This document shows positions 11,161 through 21,018 of a DNA stretch of 64,000 nt, one piece after another; position 1 is the first letter of the stretch, and every line of letters starts with the position of its first letter. The DNA is from Phymatolithon calcareum. Its lineage: Eukaryota > Rhodophyta > Florideophyceae > Hapalidiales. The notes under the pieces are model-generated. The model saw only the letters and a list, made by a program, of their open reading frames with translations, did no database searches and was not told where the DNA came from. Position numbers and translations under genes: made by a program. Location of the stretch: the NCBI GenBank assembly GCA_977006965.1, contig OZ345370.1:1240001-1304000 (forward strand), in the 5' to 3' direction.

Positions 11161-11899
11161 TGAGCTATTGAGGAGAATGAACTTAGCTAAAATAAGATTT
11201 CTAACCAATACAATAATATTATATTAGTGCAACCAGGGTAACCGCCCCCTGGTGCAACCATTTGAAAATCCAGCAATAGACCTACAGGTAAACTACAAAA
11301 TCAGTACAGCACTTGGATGCGTACAGCAATGATACTTCTATTAATAGAGTGTACTTTCGTCTCCAAGCTTTGAGCAGTACTGTAAACGTCGAACAGTGGT
11401 AACGGGACGAACGGAGATTCTTAAGCAGTGAAAAAACCGTGGTTTAATGTAGTCATGTTTTCAACGGGTTCCACGACAAATTCTGTCACTTATACAAATT
11501 CCACAACACGAAGTTCTGTTGAATTGCGAACTCAACAGCAAGTCCAAGGATTCAATAGCTCATGAACTATTTGTAAAACACAGAGTTCATAAGAATCACT
11601 AGACTAATTGTGGGAATTACGGTACAGGGCACACAAAGGTCAATGTTGACAACGCGCTCGTGGCTAAGTTGTGCATCCTTGGAGCTATATTCTTTGCTTC
11701 CATTTTGATGTAGTCACAAAGCAGCTTAGATTGCAGCCAGGGGTTACTCCTACCACTCTTGTTTTTTGTGCCGTTCGGTGAGTGCGACTGGCACAGAAAG
11801 GAATCCTGAAAAATAAGCTTTATCGCGCACTTCGGCCGTGTCGAGAGTTTCATCATCATCATTATCTTGCCTACACGTTCACATCCTCATGATCAACAT

Positions 11900-11993
11900 C
11901 ATATAAAGCAATTGCTGTTAAGCTCCCCACTTATGCATCCCTGCTTTGCCCCAAACCCTTTTTAACTAAATCTTGCCTCTACGGCAGCTCAAC
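11900..11993 (+). pseudogene. fragment of non-LTR retrotransposon, plus orientation
   Basis: About 95 bases match, as an inverted copy and at roughly 75-80% by eye, the sequence at 13519-13612. In both copies the coding frame reads KLPxYASLLxPxxFLTxSCL. In the minus-strand copy this stretch lies directly after the reverse transcriptase FADD box. The two opposed copies bracket the VWA gene at 12155-12877. Confidence 0.6.
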
Positions 11994-12154
11994 CCACACG
12001 CAGCTCCACAGGGTGAGCATATCGTCCTGGTTTAAAAAGGGTACAAAAAGAGGGCTTTCGTAAGGAAATCAGCAAACCTTTATAGGGGTTAGTCGAACTA
12101 TTGTTACAATAGCAATAGACTTAATGCATTACGAGATTGGAAATCGATAGTGTG

Positions 12155-12877
12155 TTAAAAGCTTGTTGTCTCCCTTTTCGTCAAGTCTACATTTTCTTCC
12201 GTTCTCTTGCCTGAACTTCTGTACGAACGAGCAGAATCTGACGCCGTCACATACGATGCATTAACCGTGAGACTATCATGCTGAATGTTATTGGAAACCC
12301 CAAGCGTTTTTCCAGTTGCGAACGCGTCTATGTTGGCTCCCATAAAGATAATCTGCCAACCGTCTCCTTCGCAACCCTGCACCAGAGCCTTCACTTCTGA
12401 GGTTGTGAATTCTTTCGATGAGTTTTCTTGTCCATCCGTCATTATGAGAAGCACAACGTTTGAGTACGACGGCTTCTCGACTTGGAAGCATTTGATTCGA
12501 TTAATCTCCTGTCCGATTGCGTCATTGAGTGCAGTTGCGTTTCGCGGCTTGATTGCGTCTGGTATCGCACATGCTTTGTCTGGAGACACAAAACTGTAGA
12601 CAAGGGTTTGTTGGTTATCAAAGACGCGTAGGCTGTACAGTGCATCATCGTCGACTTCCTTCTGACTTTCCAGGAAAGAAGTAAAACCCGTGACAGTCTT
12701 GCTCCACATGGATTTCATAGACCCGGATCTGTCGATGACAGCGGAAATTATTGTCTTTTTCTTGCGCTGTTGTTCGTCCAATGTAACCGGTGGGTTGTCC
12801 TCCAAGGCAGGCGGGACAGTTATTGTCGCTGTTTCCTCTCCATTTGTTGTTGGGAAGAGAGGACGAGGGCTCTCCAT
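12155..12877 (-). CDS. von Willebrand factor A domain protein (copy 2)
   Basis: This intronless 240-residue paralogue of the gene at 8587-9300 matches along nearly the whole length. The N-terminal ~40 residues are variable and Pro/Glu-rich. The VWA fold starts around residue 42. MIDAS residues are D49-x-S51-x-S53 in VIDRSGSM, with Thr115 in TALNDAIG and Asp148 in IMTDGQEN. IIFMGANIDAFATGKTLG follows near residues 176-193. All metal ligands are kept, so the domain is probably functional as a Mg-dependent protein-binding module. It is flanked by inverted fragments of one non-LTR retrotransposon. The resemblance to compact bacterial and phage VWA proteins is stronger than to eukaryotic multidomain ones; transfer is an inference. 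Confidence 0.87.
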   Translation of the reverse strand: MESPRPLFPTTNGEETATITVPPALEDNPPVTLDEQQRKKKTIISAVIDRSGSMKSMWSKTVTGFTSFLESQKEVDDDALYSLRVFDNQQTLVYSFVSPDKACAIPDAIKPRNATALNDAIGQEINRIKCFQVEKPSYSNVVLLIMTDGQENSSKEFTTSEVKALVQGCEGDGWQIIFMGANIDAFATGKTLGVSNNIQHDSLTVNASYVTASDSARSYRSSGKRTEENVDLTKRETTSF

Positions 12878-13518
12878 CGAGGTGGCTTTCGGATGTGGCG
12901 CCGACGGGGATTGTGATGAGATGAAACAGGAATCCTGTTATTTTGCTAGAAAGCATAGATGGTCACGTAGTGAAGGAATATAAATACCTTAGCTGCAGTG
13001 TACAAATGTACGCTACACAGTGAGCTCCACTATTTCGCTGTAACAGCGCACAATTATCATACACTACGTGGTCATTTTAGTAGTTTCCTCTAAATTTTAG
13101 AAAAGGTACAGGTGTAGGTGAAAGAATACCATGGACGTGCACGCGTCCACAGGTGCCCCCAGAATGACCGCAAGAACAATGCACGTAGCCCATCATCACG
13201 GCCACAGCGACGAGGAACGACTACAGTATGATACTCTCTGTTCATCCGTGCGAGATATCTCAACATGATGTCCAAGATATAGCGGCAATTATCATATCTA
13301 CTACGCTCTTCTGGTTGGGCTACTGCTACTCTCATCGGTAATTTATCTAAAAAGCACGCCTGTGCGGCAAGAAATAAGTAAAAATATTATCCGAGAGCAA
13401 ATTCACGTTTTTTTGCAGTAAAGAAAGAAAAAAATAACAAGAAAAAAGAATCCTCTCGAACTCGTACAGGTTTCGGCATAGAGTACAAGATCGAGTCCCC
13501 AGCCCCATCGACTAGTCA
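12878..13518. other. intergenic, nothing recognised
   Basis: This is the upstream region of the VWA gene. There is an A-rich run around 13370-13455 and no supported gene or strong repeat. Confidence 0.5.
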
Positions 13519-14145
13519 GTTGAGTTGCCGTGGAGGCAAGATAAAGTTAAAAAGGTTTCGGGGCCAAGCAGGGATGCATAAGCGGGGAGCTTAGCGGCAA
13601 TTGTTTTATGCGCGTGCGGGGTTTTCGCCAGCAGGATCGCGTCGTCTGCAAACAGAACGGCAGACACGTCAGCTATCTCGCTTGGAACAACTTATAAACT
13701 TGGGCTGAGCGGTGACCCTTGCGGGACGCCTTTGTCAACTATGAACCAGTTCTTGTTGTTGTCTCCAGCAGTGAGAATCCAAGAGGGTAAAAAGAATGCC
13801 TCGCAGATGTCGCTGATGGCTTTAGGTAGGACTAATCGCATCCGTTCTTTTAGTAGTTTCCTAGGTACAATGTCATATGCGGCTTTGAGGTCGAGGAATG
13901 TGATGCACTTATGCCCTTTCCGCTGCAGCTCCGTTGCTCGGAATATGGCAGTTCCCGTACTCTTGCCATTCTAAAATCCGAGTTGGTACTCAAGGTTTAA
14001 GTAATTTCTTCTAAGTAAGATATTGAGAGCTGCTTCTACAGCCTTCCTTGTCTGACTCAATAGCGATATTGGAATGTAGTTCCCGGATCCTCTGTATTCC
14101 CCTTCGCATGAATTGCCACGAAAGCCTGATGCGAAGTTCGGCGTC
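13519..14145 (-). pseudogene. non-LTR retrotransposon (LINE) reverse transcriptase remnant
   Basis: The minus strand encodes the RT domain in order, but with stops and at least one frame change. At about 14125-14080 there is NYIPISLLSQTRKAVE, the 'NYRPISLL' box. Near 13990 is YQLGF followed by a stop and NGKSTGTAIFRA. Near 13890-13865 is ITFLDLKAAYDIVP, which carries the first catalytic Asp. Near 13730-13692 is GVPQGSPLSPSL followed by a stop. Near 13655-13625 is VLFADDAILLA, the catalytic FADD box. KLPAYASLLGP follows. No endonuclease domain or 3' tail is seen. It is a dead copy, lying directly beyond the 3' end of the Fanzor relic. Confidence 0.85.
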
Positions 14146-14340
14146 GACCTTCTGTTCTCAAATCGACATGAAAGTCAATAAAGTAGTAGTTTTTGCTAGG
14201 ATGAGCTGTTTTTTGCCCTCTAAAGGCCACAGTGTTCCTCCCCTTGTAAACAAGATTTAAGAGCAACCCGTATGAACACGGTAGAGGCACCAGACATACT
14301 TATGCATGCCAGTTAATAAACAGAAAAAATAGTGGGACCA

Positions 14341-15900
14341 CTAAGACCTAGGCAGATACTCCCGACGCTGTTTTCCAAGAAGCATGTGGACACCACATGT
14401 TCCTATCTTGCGCGCGGCGTTCAGAACTTCTGTACCGTCAATGTGACCGACAGTGCAGGAGTTCTCGCCCGTTTGACTGTTTGTACAGCGTAACACACGA
14501 AAACCTTCACCCTTCCCGCATCCATGACGACATGCAGACGTACGGTATTCGTCCGTTAGAACTACAGGACACATCTTCGCCAAAGCCCGAATCAGCTTCT
14601 TCCGCGGAACAGGTCCGATTTCGCAAACCTGTACTCGGCATTGGCGAAGAAAACGACCCGAGAACGATCGTACGGCTCCCTCTTCTTCCGCCTTTTCTGT
14701 TGGCACTTCAACCGCCGCAGCTCAACATGCTCATGGTCGAACAGAATTGATGTCGCCAGGTGATGGATTGCTCTTTGCCCGACACGGAACCGTGCAAACC
14801 TTTTGCGTCGCCGCAGCGGACTTAGAAGCTCCTCCATCATCTTGGGCAACGTCTCGTGCACAACCTTCTCCAACGTCACGTTGCTTAAACGCTGCAGGGC
14901 AGCTTGGTAGGCAGGGACGTTTTCTCGCCTCTTTTTTCGAAGTTCTGCGAATGAATGGACAGGTTGTCACGACGATATCCCTTGGTCGGAAAACTGGTGG
15001 AAAATTGTGCGAATGCCGACCACTTGAAGTCGCGAACGGGAAAGTTCATTGTTGCTCTTGCCGTCGTGGCCACTTCGACCAGACCTGAGTCGAGACCGAT
15101 AGCGATGATTTCGCCCCTCACGTCTCCGGGAACAGGTTTCGCGCCCTTGAAGACTACCTTCGTATGCTTTTCGAAGTTGTACGCGCCGGAGATCTCGCGG
15201 TAGCCTTTCTTGTCAAGCACGTCAAGACCAGCGGGCAGTCGGTATGCCCGTGTGTCCTCCAATGTAGCCAAGACGATCTTCACCTGCAGGCCGTCGGTCG
15301 TTATGAAGTTAGCCAGTCAGGAATTGGCGTCGAAGCGTCCCTTTTGTACTTCTCGTACACCCGTTTGTTCAGTGTCCACGCTCTGCGGGAGAGCATAGTT
15401 ACGCCCTTCCGCAGTCGGCGACGGAGCTTGAGAAGTTTTCGGCGGTGCCTTTTAGACTTCTTCGATGTCTTGCTGGGGACAACGATATTCCTTTGGACGG
15501 TTTCCTTCGTGTGGAAGTCGAAACATGCAGGCAAAATTGCTCATGCGTTGATCATGGAAGTTTTCGAACTCTTCAGGCGGCGTGGTGTTCTGGCGCTTTT
15601 TCGGCGGTTCTCGCATTGGGCTGAATTCTTGTCCCAACTGTTGGATGACGTCGAGCAGCATTTCCGGCCAGTTTTGAAGACGCTCAGGACGACAAAATGT
15701 GGAAATTAATTCTACCGGGCGATCGTCATCCGAGGTCGCACAGCAAGCGAGCACGACTTTGCTCACCTTCTCGATATCGTTGTGGAAAGTGCCCCAATTG
15801 ACTGCCATGTGGTAAAGCCTCTGGGCCAAGATGCACTTCAAATGCAAAACTGATAGGCGGCTAAAGTTTTCCGAGAGGTGCCTTTTGTGACGCCTCGCGG
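14341..15900 (-). pseudogene. Fanzor (eukaryotic TnpB-like RNA-guided nuclease), frameshifted
   Basis: The reading frame is scattered over at least four frame changes on the minus strand, but family motifs appear in correct order. Around 15530-15305 is a basic helical part (KLLKLRRRLRK). Near 15300 is FITTDGLQV, the conserved 'TDG' segment before RuvC-I. Near 15105 is IIAIGLDSGLVEV (RuvC-I, normally DPG). At 14930-14740 is a helical stretch with RRRKRFARFRVGQR. Near 14665-14635 is RVVFFANAEYRF. Then come GPVPRKKLIRALAKM, VVLTDEYRTSACRHGC (zinc-ribbon start) and RCTN...C, and finally TEVLNAARKIG, where the family has RDxNAAR. The Asp of RuvC-I is kept; the last one reads Glu. One frame change falls in an A-run near 14940. 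A clearly decayed transposon-encoded nuclease. Catalytic activity is unlikely. Confidence 0.75.
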
Positions 15901-17001
15901 GTCAGCACGATCGAAGCGCTAGCGGTGAGAGAAAAACGATTTCCAGCCGAGGGGCTGGAAAGGAAAATATTGGCGATGTCGCAAAGGGAGCTGTGCTGCT
16001 CTCGCTAGTGCGATGCCTTTTTTGTTCTACCTGCAAGCCGCGCCTCTCCTAAGTACGTCTACTCTGTGGGGCGCGCAGTCAGCTTGCTCAGGGAGCGAGG
16101 CAACCCATCGGCGCGATGACTCGTCCCTCGGACGAGAGATCATCTAGCAGCTTCGATGAGCACATGTCATAAAGTACTCTAACATTAGCGCGGCACTGTA
16201 ACCGGCGCAGGGTAGTGAGAAAGTATGGTATACGTAAATGGCGCTCGCACGACCACGGGTCGGAGCGCCTCATCTTGCGGAACGTGTAGATCGAAAACTC
16301 TAACACATGCGTACAGTACTATTAATCGCCACACGGCGATTAACACATTACAGAAAATGAAGGCTAAGGCTTAGCGCGTTACACTTTTCAGGACTGTCAA
16401 TATGTGAGTAGACACCCCATTTAAGACGCATCGTTGAGGGAAGTGCGAAAAGGAGTCGATGACTGACTGCTGCACTGGGTTCTCCTCCAAGCAATACTCG
16501 AAGTGATGTCGCACAGGTTCGACATCGTTATCATCTTCTTTGAGCGTCAGCTCGTACGCTTTGGTTGGCGAAATGGAGAAAAAGTGTTGATCTAAACCAC
16601 TGTTCGACGACGAGATGGTGAGCAATTTCAGCAGGCTTGTCGTCCGCGAGGACATTAAGATAACCTGAAACGATATGGCGGAGCGCCCCGAGCGATCTCC
16701 CCTGCCGGTCCATAACGTGGAGCAGCATATTCCTGTTGCGGATGTCTGCGCGAATGCAGGCGTCTGCAGAGGACGAAACTTTCAAGACTCTGGCTTTTCG
16801 CTTGGTTTTCGGTATCCCTCGAACTTGTGCAAACATTTGAAATTCCTTGCTTGCCGCCATCGTTCGGAGCTGCTTCGTCATCACCATCGCAGAGAGGCTC
16901 TTCATAGACATCCATGTCCCACCCAGAGTTCGGTGGTCTCTTGGCTGGTGGTTCGGTCGTGGAGTGGCCGAGTGCACCTTCGGTAGGTAAGTATTGGGCA
17001 T
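15901..17001 (-). pseudogene. possible N-terminal part of the Fanzor relic
   Basis: Upstream of the recognisable nuclease, in the same orientation, are two frames. 16531-17001 contains GALRHIVSGYLNVLADDKPA and a basic stretch (RGIPKTKRKARVLKV). 16371-16655 continues with DQHFFSISPTKAYEL and a run of acidic residues. Fanzor1 proteins have a long, poorly conserved N-terminal lobe of this kind, so these may be its remains. The segment 15901-16370 has no matching frame and may be an intron, an insertion or decayed coding sequence. A 9-bp perfect hairpin (TTAATCGCC/GGCGATTAA) lies at 16322-16343. The link is inferred from position and orientation. Confidence 0.35.
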
Positions 17002-17599
17002 GGAATTAATATAGTTGTTACTAAAAACTCAGCCAACGAGTCATCCATCACGGATGGTAAGAACTCTCGTGGTTGAAGCATCCCGTTTCTCTGCGTATCA
17101 TACGATCTTGGAAACAGACAGTGAGGCGTGTGCTGCTCGTGACTGTGCAGGGCGAGAACACTGTTGTGGACACGTTCCATGAAGAGTTTCGAAACCAGGA
17201 CACCCTGAGTGGCCGTACTCTTATCACTTGTGTTGAAAGGTTGGTCTAGATGAAGTATTGGTGTTTATTTGTGGTTTTGATATTTTTCGCTTTCACCTTA
17301 GCTAAGCTTTCGGTTCGGGCGTCTGGCGTATCAATCTAAACGAATGCTACCATTGCTGGGGATTCTAGATTGTCTCGTGTTGCGGGGTACAGTGCTCACG
17401 CTCGACAACGATGGATGGCAAGAGGGATATATCTATGAGATTGCATCTGCTTAATCTATGGGACGCCACGCGCTTGGCATGACGAGTAGGTGCAGTAAGG
17501 AGGAAACACCAATCCGGTGCGACTAACAAAGTGTGTGAGACGTTTTGTACAGATGCAGCGCTGCTATTCGCTGCTTCGGAAAAGTTCGCGGTACAGTCG

Positions 17600-17645
17600 A
17601 GAGACTTTACGCAAGCTTCTGTGCTAGCTTGCGTAAAGTCTCTCA
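17600..17645. repeat. perfect hairpin, 18-bp arms and 10-nt loop
   Basis: 17600-17617 (GAGAGACTTTACGCAAGC) and 17628-17645 are exact reverse complements around a 10-nt loop. The geometry equals that of the hairpin at 969-1014, though the sequence differs. Confidence 0.85.
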
Positions 17646-18123
17646 GTATTGCTGAGGTGGAAAATGGACAAAATCTTTCAGTGGGAAGACAAACAGACTT
17701 TATCTAGAACACTCGGTAAATAGTTTTGGATGAGTGCCCGTTGTCAATGCACAATTGGATAGGATGATTTTCGCTAGCGCGAGTGTGTTTAAGGAGAATT
17801 TTTGATTCGAGTCGGCATTGTTTTCGAAGTCGTTTACTGCAGAAAGGATTCCTAAGGATGTCTGCAGAAATGCCATACACTTCAGTGGTGTTGCATATTG
17901 TGCCTATTCTACCGTATGCACTCGCTAAAGCAGCGCCAGGAGTTCATTGCATTATAGCAGCTTAAAGAATTTCCGGATGAGGAAATTCGCACCGCGGAGA
18001 GACCTGTTGAGGGTGGCTTTGAGGGCATGCTTCGCAACTTTTCTGGCAAATTACAAAATCCTCTCAATCCCGGCGACTAAGCAGGACGTCATTGACGTGT
18101 TGGTATGAATGACTTTTTTATTC

Positions 18124-18224
18124 AAGTTTATTTAAAAGCCCCACAGACTTCCAAAGATATGGGCGAGGCTTCCTCTGATGCTACCTACCTCTGTGCAGCT
18201 CACGAAACGCCCACTAGAATTGCG
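18124..18224. repeat. dispersed repeat, copy 1
   Basis: About 101 bases match 31996-32096 in the same orientation, with roughly 12 differences (about 88% by eye). Both copies share AAAAGCCCCACAGACTTCC and AGCTCACGAAACGCCCAC. On the minus strand both keep a fragment reading GRFVSxTxVGSI. Confidence 0.8.
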
Positions 18225-18299
18225 GACGGGAAAACTCAGGATTCAAAGTAATCCTATCTCAGTCCTCTACAGGATTGTTGGTGCTTGGACTCGACCGCT

Positions 18300-18650
18300 T
18301 TTTGCCTTGCCTTATACGAATCAATACAGGCCTTCTTCGTTCTCCATGCGTTCTATGAGTGTCTTGCTAAATATTAAGAGCTCATCTAGCGCCTTTTCTG
18401 CTTCTAGTCGTTTTTCTCCTTCTAGGTCGTACCCTGCTAGCGTGCTTTCAAGGGTATCCATATGCTCTCTGGCTCTTGTGCCGAATTCTTCGGCCATACT
18501 TGTTGTTGATACCTGTGGGAAGGTGTGAATGACTGCTTTTTGTGTTGCTTCAAGCCATACTGTTAGTGCGTGACGTGTTCGGAAATCCAGGGCACGACTC
18601 CTCTGTTTACGGGCTCGCGTCCAGAAGGTTTAACCTTCTATAATATCTTC
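18300..18650 (-). pseudogene. decayed repeat-associated ORF
   Basis: The minus strand reads an open, helix-rich peptide of about 90 residues, including TRHALTVWLEATQKAV and LEGEKRLEAEKALDELLIF. It is interrupted by a stop upstream (near 18630) and by several stops downstream. It runs into the dispersed repeat at 18124-18224, so it is probably part of the same mobile element. The element class is not recognised. Confidence 0.4.
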
Positions 18651-20304
18651 CACAAGAATGGGAGTGGAAAGAATCAGGCTTTAAACTGCTCTGCCAACAG
18701 CAGCATCAGCCTGGATGGTGAGGGAATGCATGAGACAGGATAATCCCATGTGCTGAAGGCACTAGGTATGTTCTTGATCGTTGTATTGCGCCAGCGCCAC
18801 ATGGGCTATGCATAGACAGTTTTGGAAGTGGAATCTGACTAAGGAGAGTACACTCTTTGAAGGCCATTTTGTCGAGAAGGGAACGTACCAGCACAAGCTC
18901 GTGATTGAACGTAATGAACAACCGATATAATAAGTTGAGTTGTTGGCGTATTTCCGAAAGGGTATCGAATTGCATGAACCAATTGTGGACTCGACTGGCT
19001 ACTAGAGTTAGGGATGGGACAATCCGAGCTGAATCATTCCCTCCACAACGAATGTAGATCGGGTCAGTCGTGATTCCGTATTCTTGATTTTTCGTGTAAC
19101 TTTTTTCCTTCCGCTGAATGAGATGAAGGAGCGGTGATGGTACATGAAATCCAAGCAAAAGGCTGCGTTCGACGACCGCTTAGCGGCAGTTCTCCGTCGC
19201 TTAGATCGTGGTCGTCGAATGCGAGAGTTGTGGAATCCATGCCCAGACATCGCGGTAGTATGCCGGTGGCCACTCTGGCGCATGCCATTTTCTTACATCT
19301 TAAGCAGAACATTGAGGGCCGGACTGACCGCGGAGCTACAGCCTCCGAAGATTCCTGTTGATCTTTATTTCCGCGCGTGTGCGGCCCTCGATAGGAGTAT
19401 AAAGAGAACTGTTATGTAACTTCAAAGAATCTCGAAGAAGCCTCTTTCGCGGACAAGGTCCGTGCGCCTTAGCTTTTTGAATTTGGAATTTATTAAACGC
19501 CCGCGGAAACACTCATGAGACTGCAAGGGAAATGCGTTTCAGCCGGTACGCTCTTGCAGCCTCGCTAATCTATTCAAATCCGTGTAACCTCTGGCTAATG
19601 TCGTCGACCTAGCTGGAAAACCCCGCCCCCGGAAAAAGGGTGGAGGGAAAAGCTTGGGGTCCACCGGTCAGATTTCCTTTGGGACTCTGGGTCGCAGTTT
19701 TATTGACGAGTTGTAGCTTCCTTGAATATGTTTTTCAGCTCTCTGTGCATCCCAGAATGTTATGGTTGCTGAGCATGCTCTTGCAGACATTGGACGTGTA
19801 CCTTATGCTGTTGCCCTTTCCGGAAATTCAAGCATACAAAATTGTATGCACCGTAATTTGCTGACTTCTAAGGCATCACAATTTTTGTGACGTCCTAGTC
19901 AGCGGATTGCGGTGCATATCTCCAATTCACCGGAAACCATATAATGGACGGGGAGACCAGGAGATGGGGCTCAAGCGGTTTGCGACACAGTAGTTTTCAT
20001 ATTCAACATCGCATGGTACTCAAGAATCAAATGCAAGAAGCTTTTTGTGCAGTGCGGGCATTTGGCAGTCATACGAGTGCCTTTGACTTCCTTCAAAGCC
20101 GTTTCATTTTACGCTTTTGTGCATTGCCAATAATCGGCCGAAGTCAATCTGAACCTGATTGACCGTCTAGCCTGTGAAGCTTACTATAGCCACGGTTATT
20201 GTAGCTGCGCTGTGAGAGTTGCGTTCCAGGGTCTGCCAGACCTAATACTGCTCAAAAGTTCTCCATTCAAGAGTATCATCCGCCTCTTCTTATCCAATTA
20301 GTTC

Positions 20305-21018
20305 TTAGTCGTGTTTGTGGACTGGGCCAACAGCAAGTCTTCTCGCGATTACCTGACCGGATAGACGCGCTTTATCGTGCACTTTCTTGTAGTGCGTTTT
20401 CGCCACTTCGCGCTGCCCAAACCATTTGTCACAATTCGGATCTTCGCACCGAAAAGGTCTTAGCTGCAAATGTACCGTGGCTACATGGCGTTCCAGACTA
20501 TGCTTCGACGAAAACTTCTTCTCGCACGTTTCGCATGGAAATTTCTGCTTCCGATGTATAAGCATCACATGTCGGTGCACGCTTTGCTTTGATGACAGCG
20601 CCTTGCGACAAATTTTGCAAATATTGTCCGCTGCCCCTGATTTCGGTGCCTCATAACCGGCGTCGGTATGAGCTTGTTGTCGACCGGGACTCTCCGGCGG
20701 GCGAAATTCTAGCCTTGTGCCGGACGTGACGATAGGTATATCAAGAGTAAGTTCCTTTTTCACAACCACACCCCGTGGTGAGGCTCCATCAAAATCCCCA
20801 GCATTGCCAGAAATGGGTGCGCTTCCATCGACATCGCCAGAATTGGGTGCACTCTTCTCCCCTTCCGTGGGGATGCATTGAGATAGATTGTGACGTTTGT
20901 GAAGACGCGCAAGCGGGGGAGGAACATTCGACGAAGTGTTCGTATGAGGTCGCACTGTGATTTCGGAGGCTGGGGTTTTTCGCAACCGCTTCCGAGGCGG
21001 CAATAGTATGGCATTCAT
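20305..21018 (-). CDS. C2H2 zinc-finger protein
   Basis: This intronless protein of about 237 residues starts at the ATG at 21018; the longer frame would need a GTG. The N-terminus has a basic NLS-like PPRKRLRK followed by ~120 residues of low-complexity Ser/Pro/Gly/Asp sequence. Three C2H2 fingers lie near the C-terminus. The first is CKICRKAL...HRHVMLIH, the second CETCEKKF...ERHVATVH, and the third CEDPNCDKWF...KTHYKKVH, which has the longer C-x4-C spacing. A short basic tail follows. It is a likely nuclear DNA-binding regulator. The target is unknown. Confidence 0.8.
   Translation of the reverse strand: MNAILLPPRKRLRKTPASEITVRPHTNTSSNVPPPLARLHKRHNLSQCIPTEGEKSAPNSGDVDGSAPISGNAGDFDGASPRGVVVKKELTLDIPIVTSGTRLEFRPPESPGRQQAHTDAGYEAPKSGAADNICKICRKALSSKQSVHRHVMLIHRKQKFPCETCEKKFSSKHSLERHVATVHLQLRPFRCEDPNCDKWFGQREVAKTHYKKVHDKARLSGQVIARRLAVGPVHKHD

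Larger units (their letters stand above)
9301..12154. other. long intergenic region with a hairpin and a LINE fragment
   Basis: This separates the two VWA paralogues. It is AT-rich with many short frames and no domain. It contains an imperfect hairpin at 11125-11160 and a non-LTR retrotransposon fragment on the plus strand at about 11900-11993, both listed separately. Confidence 0.5.
17002..20304. other. gene-poor stretch with hairpin and repeat fragments
   Basis: No intact gene is supported. It contains a perfect hairpin at 17600-17645, a dispersed repeat at 18124-18224 and a decayed repeat-associated frame at 18300-18650, all listed separately. Minus-strand frames at 18706-19312 are open but show no known domain. 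Confidence 0.5.

Noticed and set aside
13732-13974. 80-codon plus-strand frame
   Set aside because: Antisense shadow of the LINE reverse transcriptase remnant.
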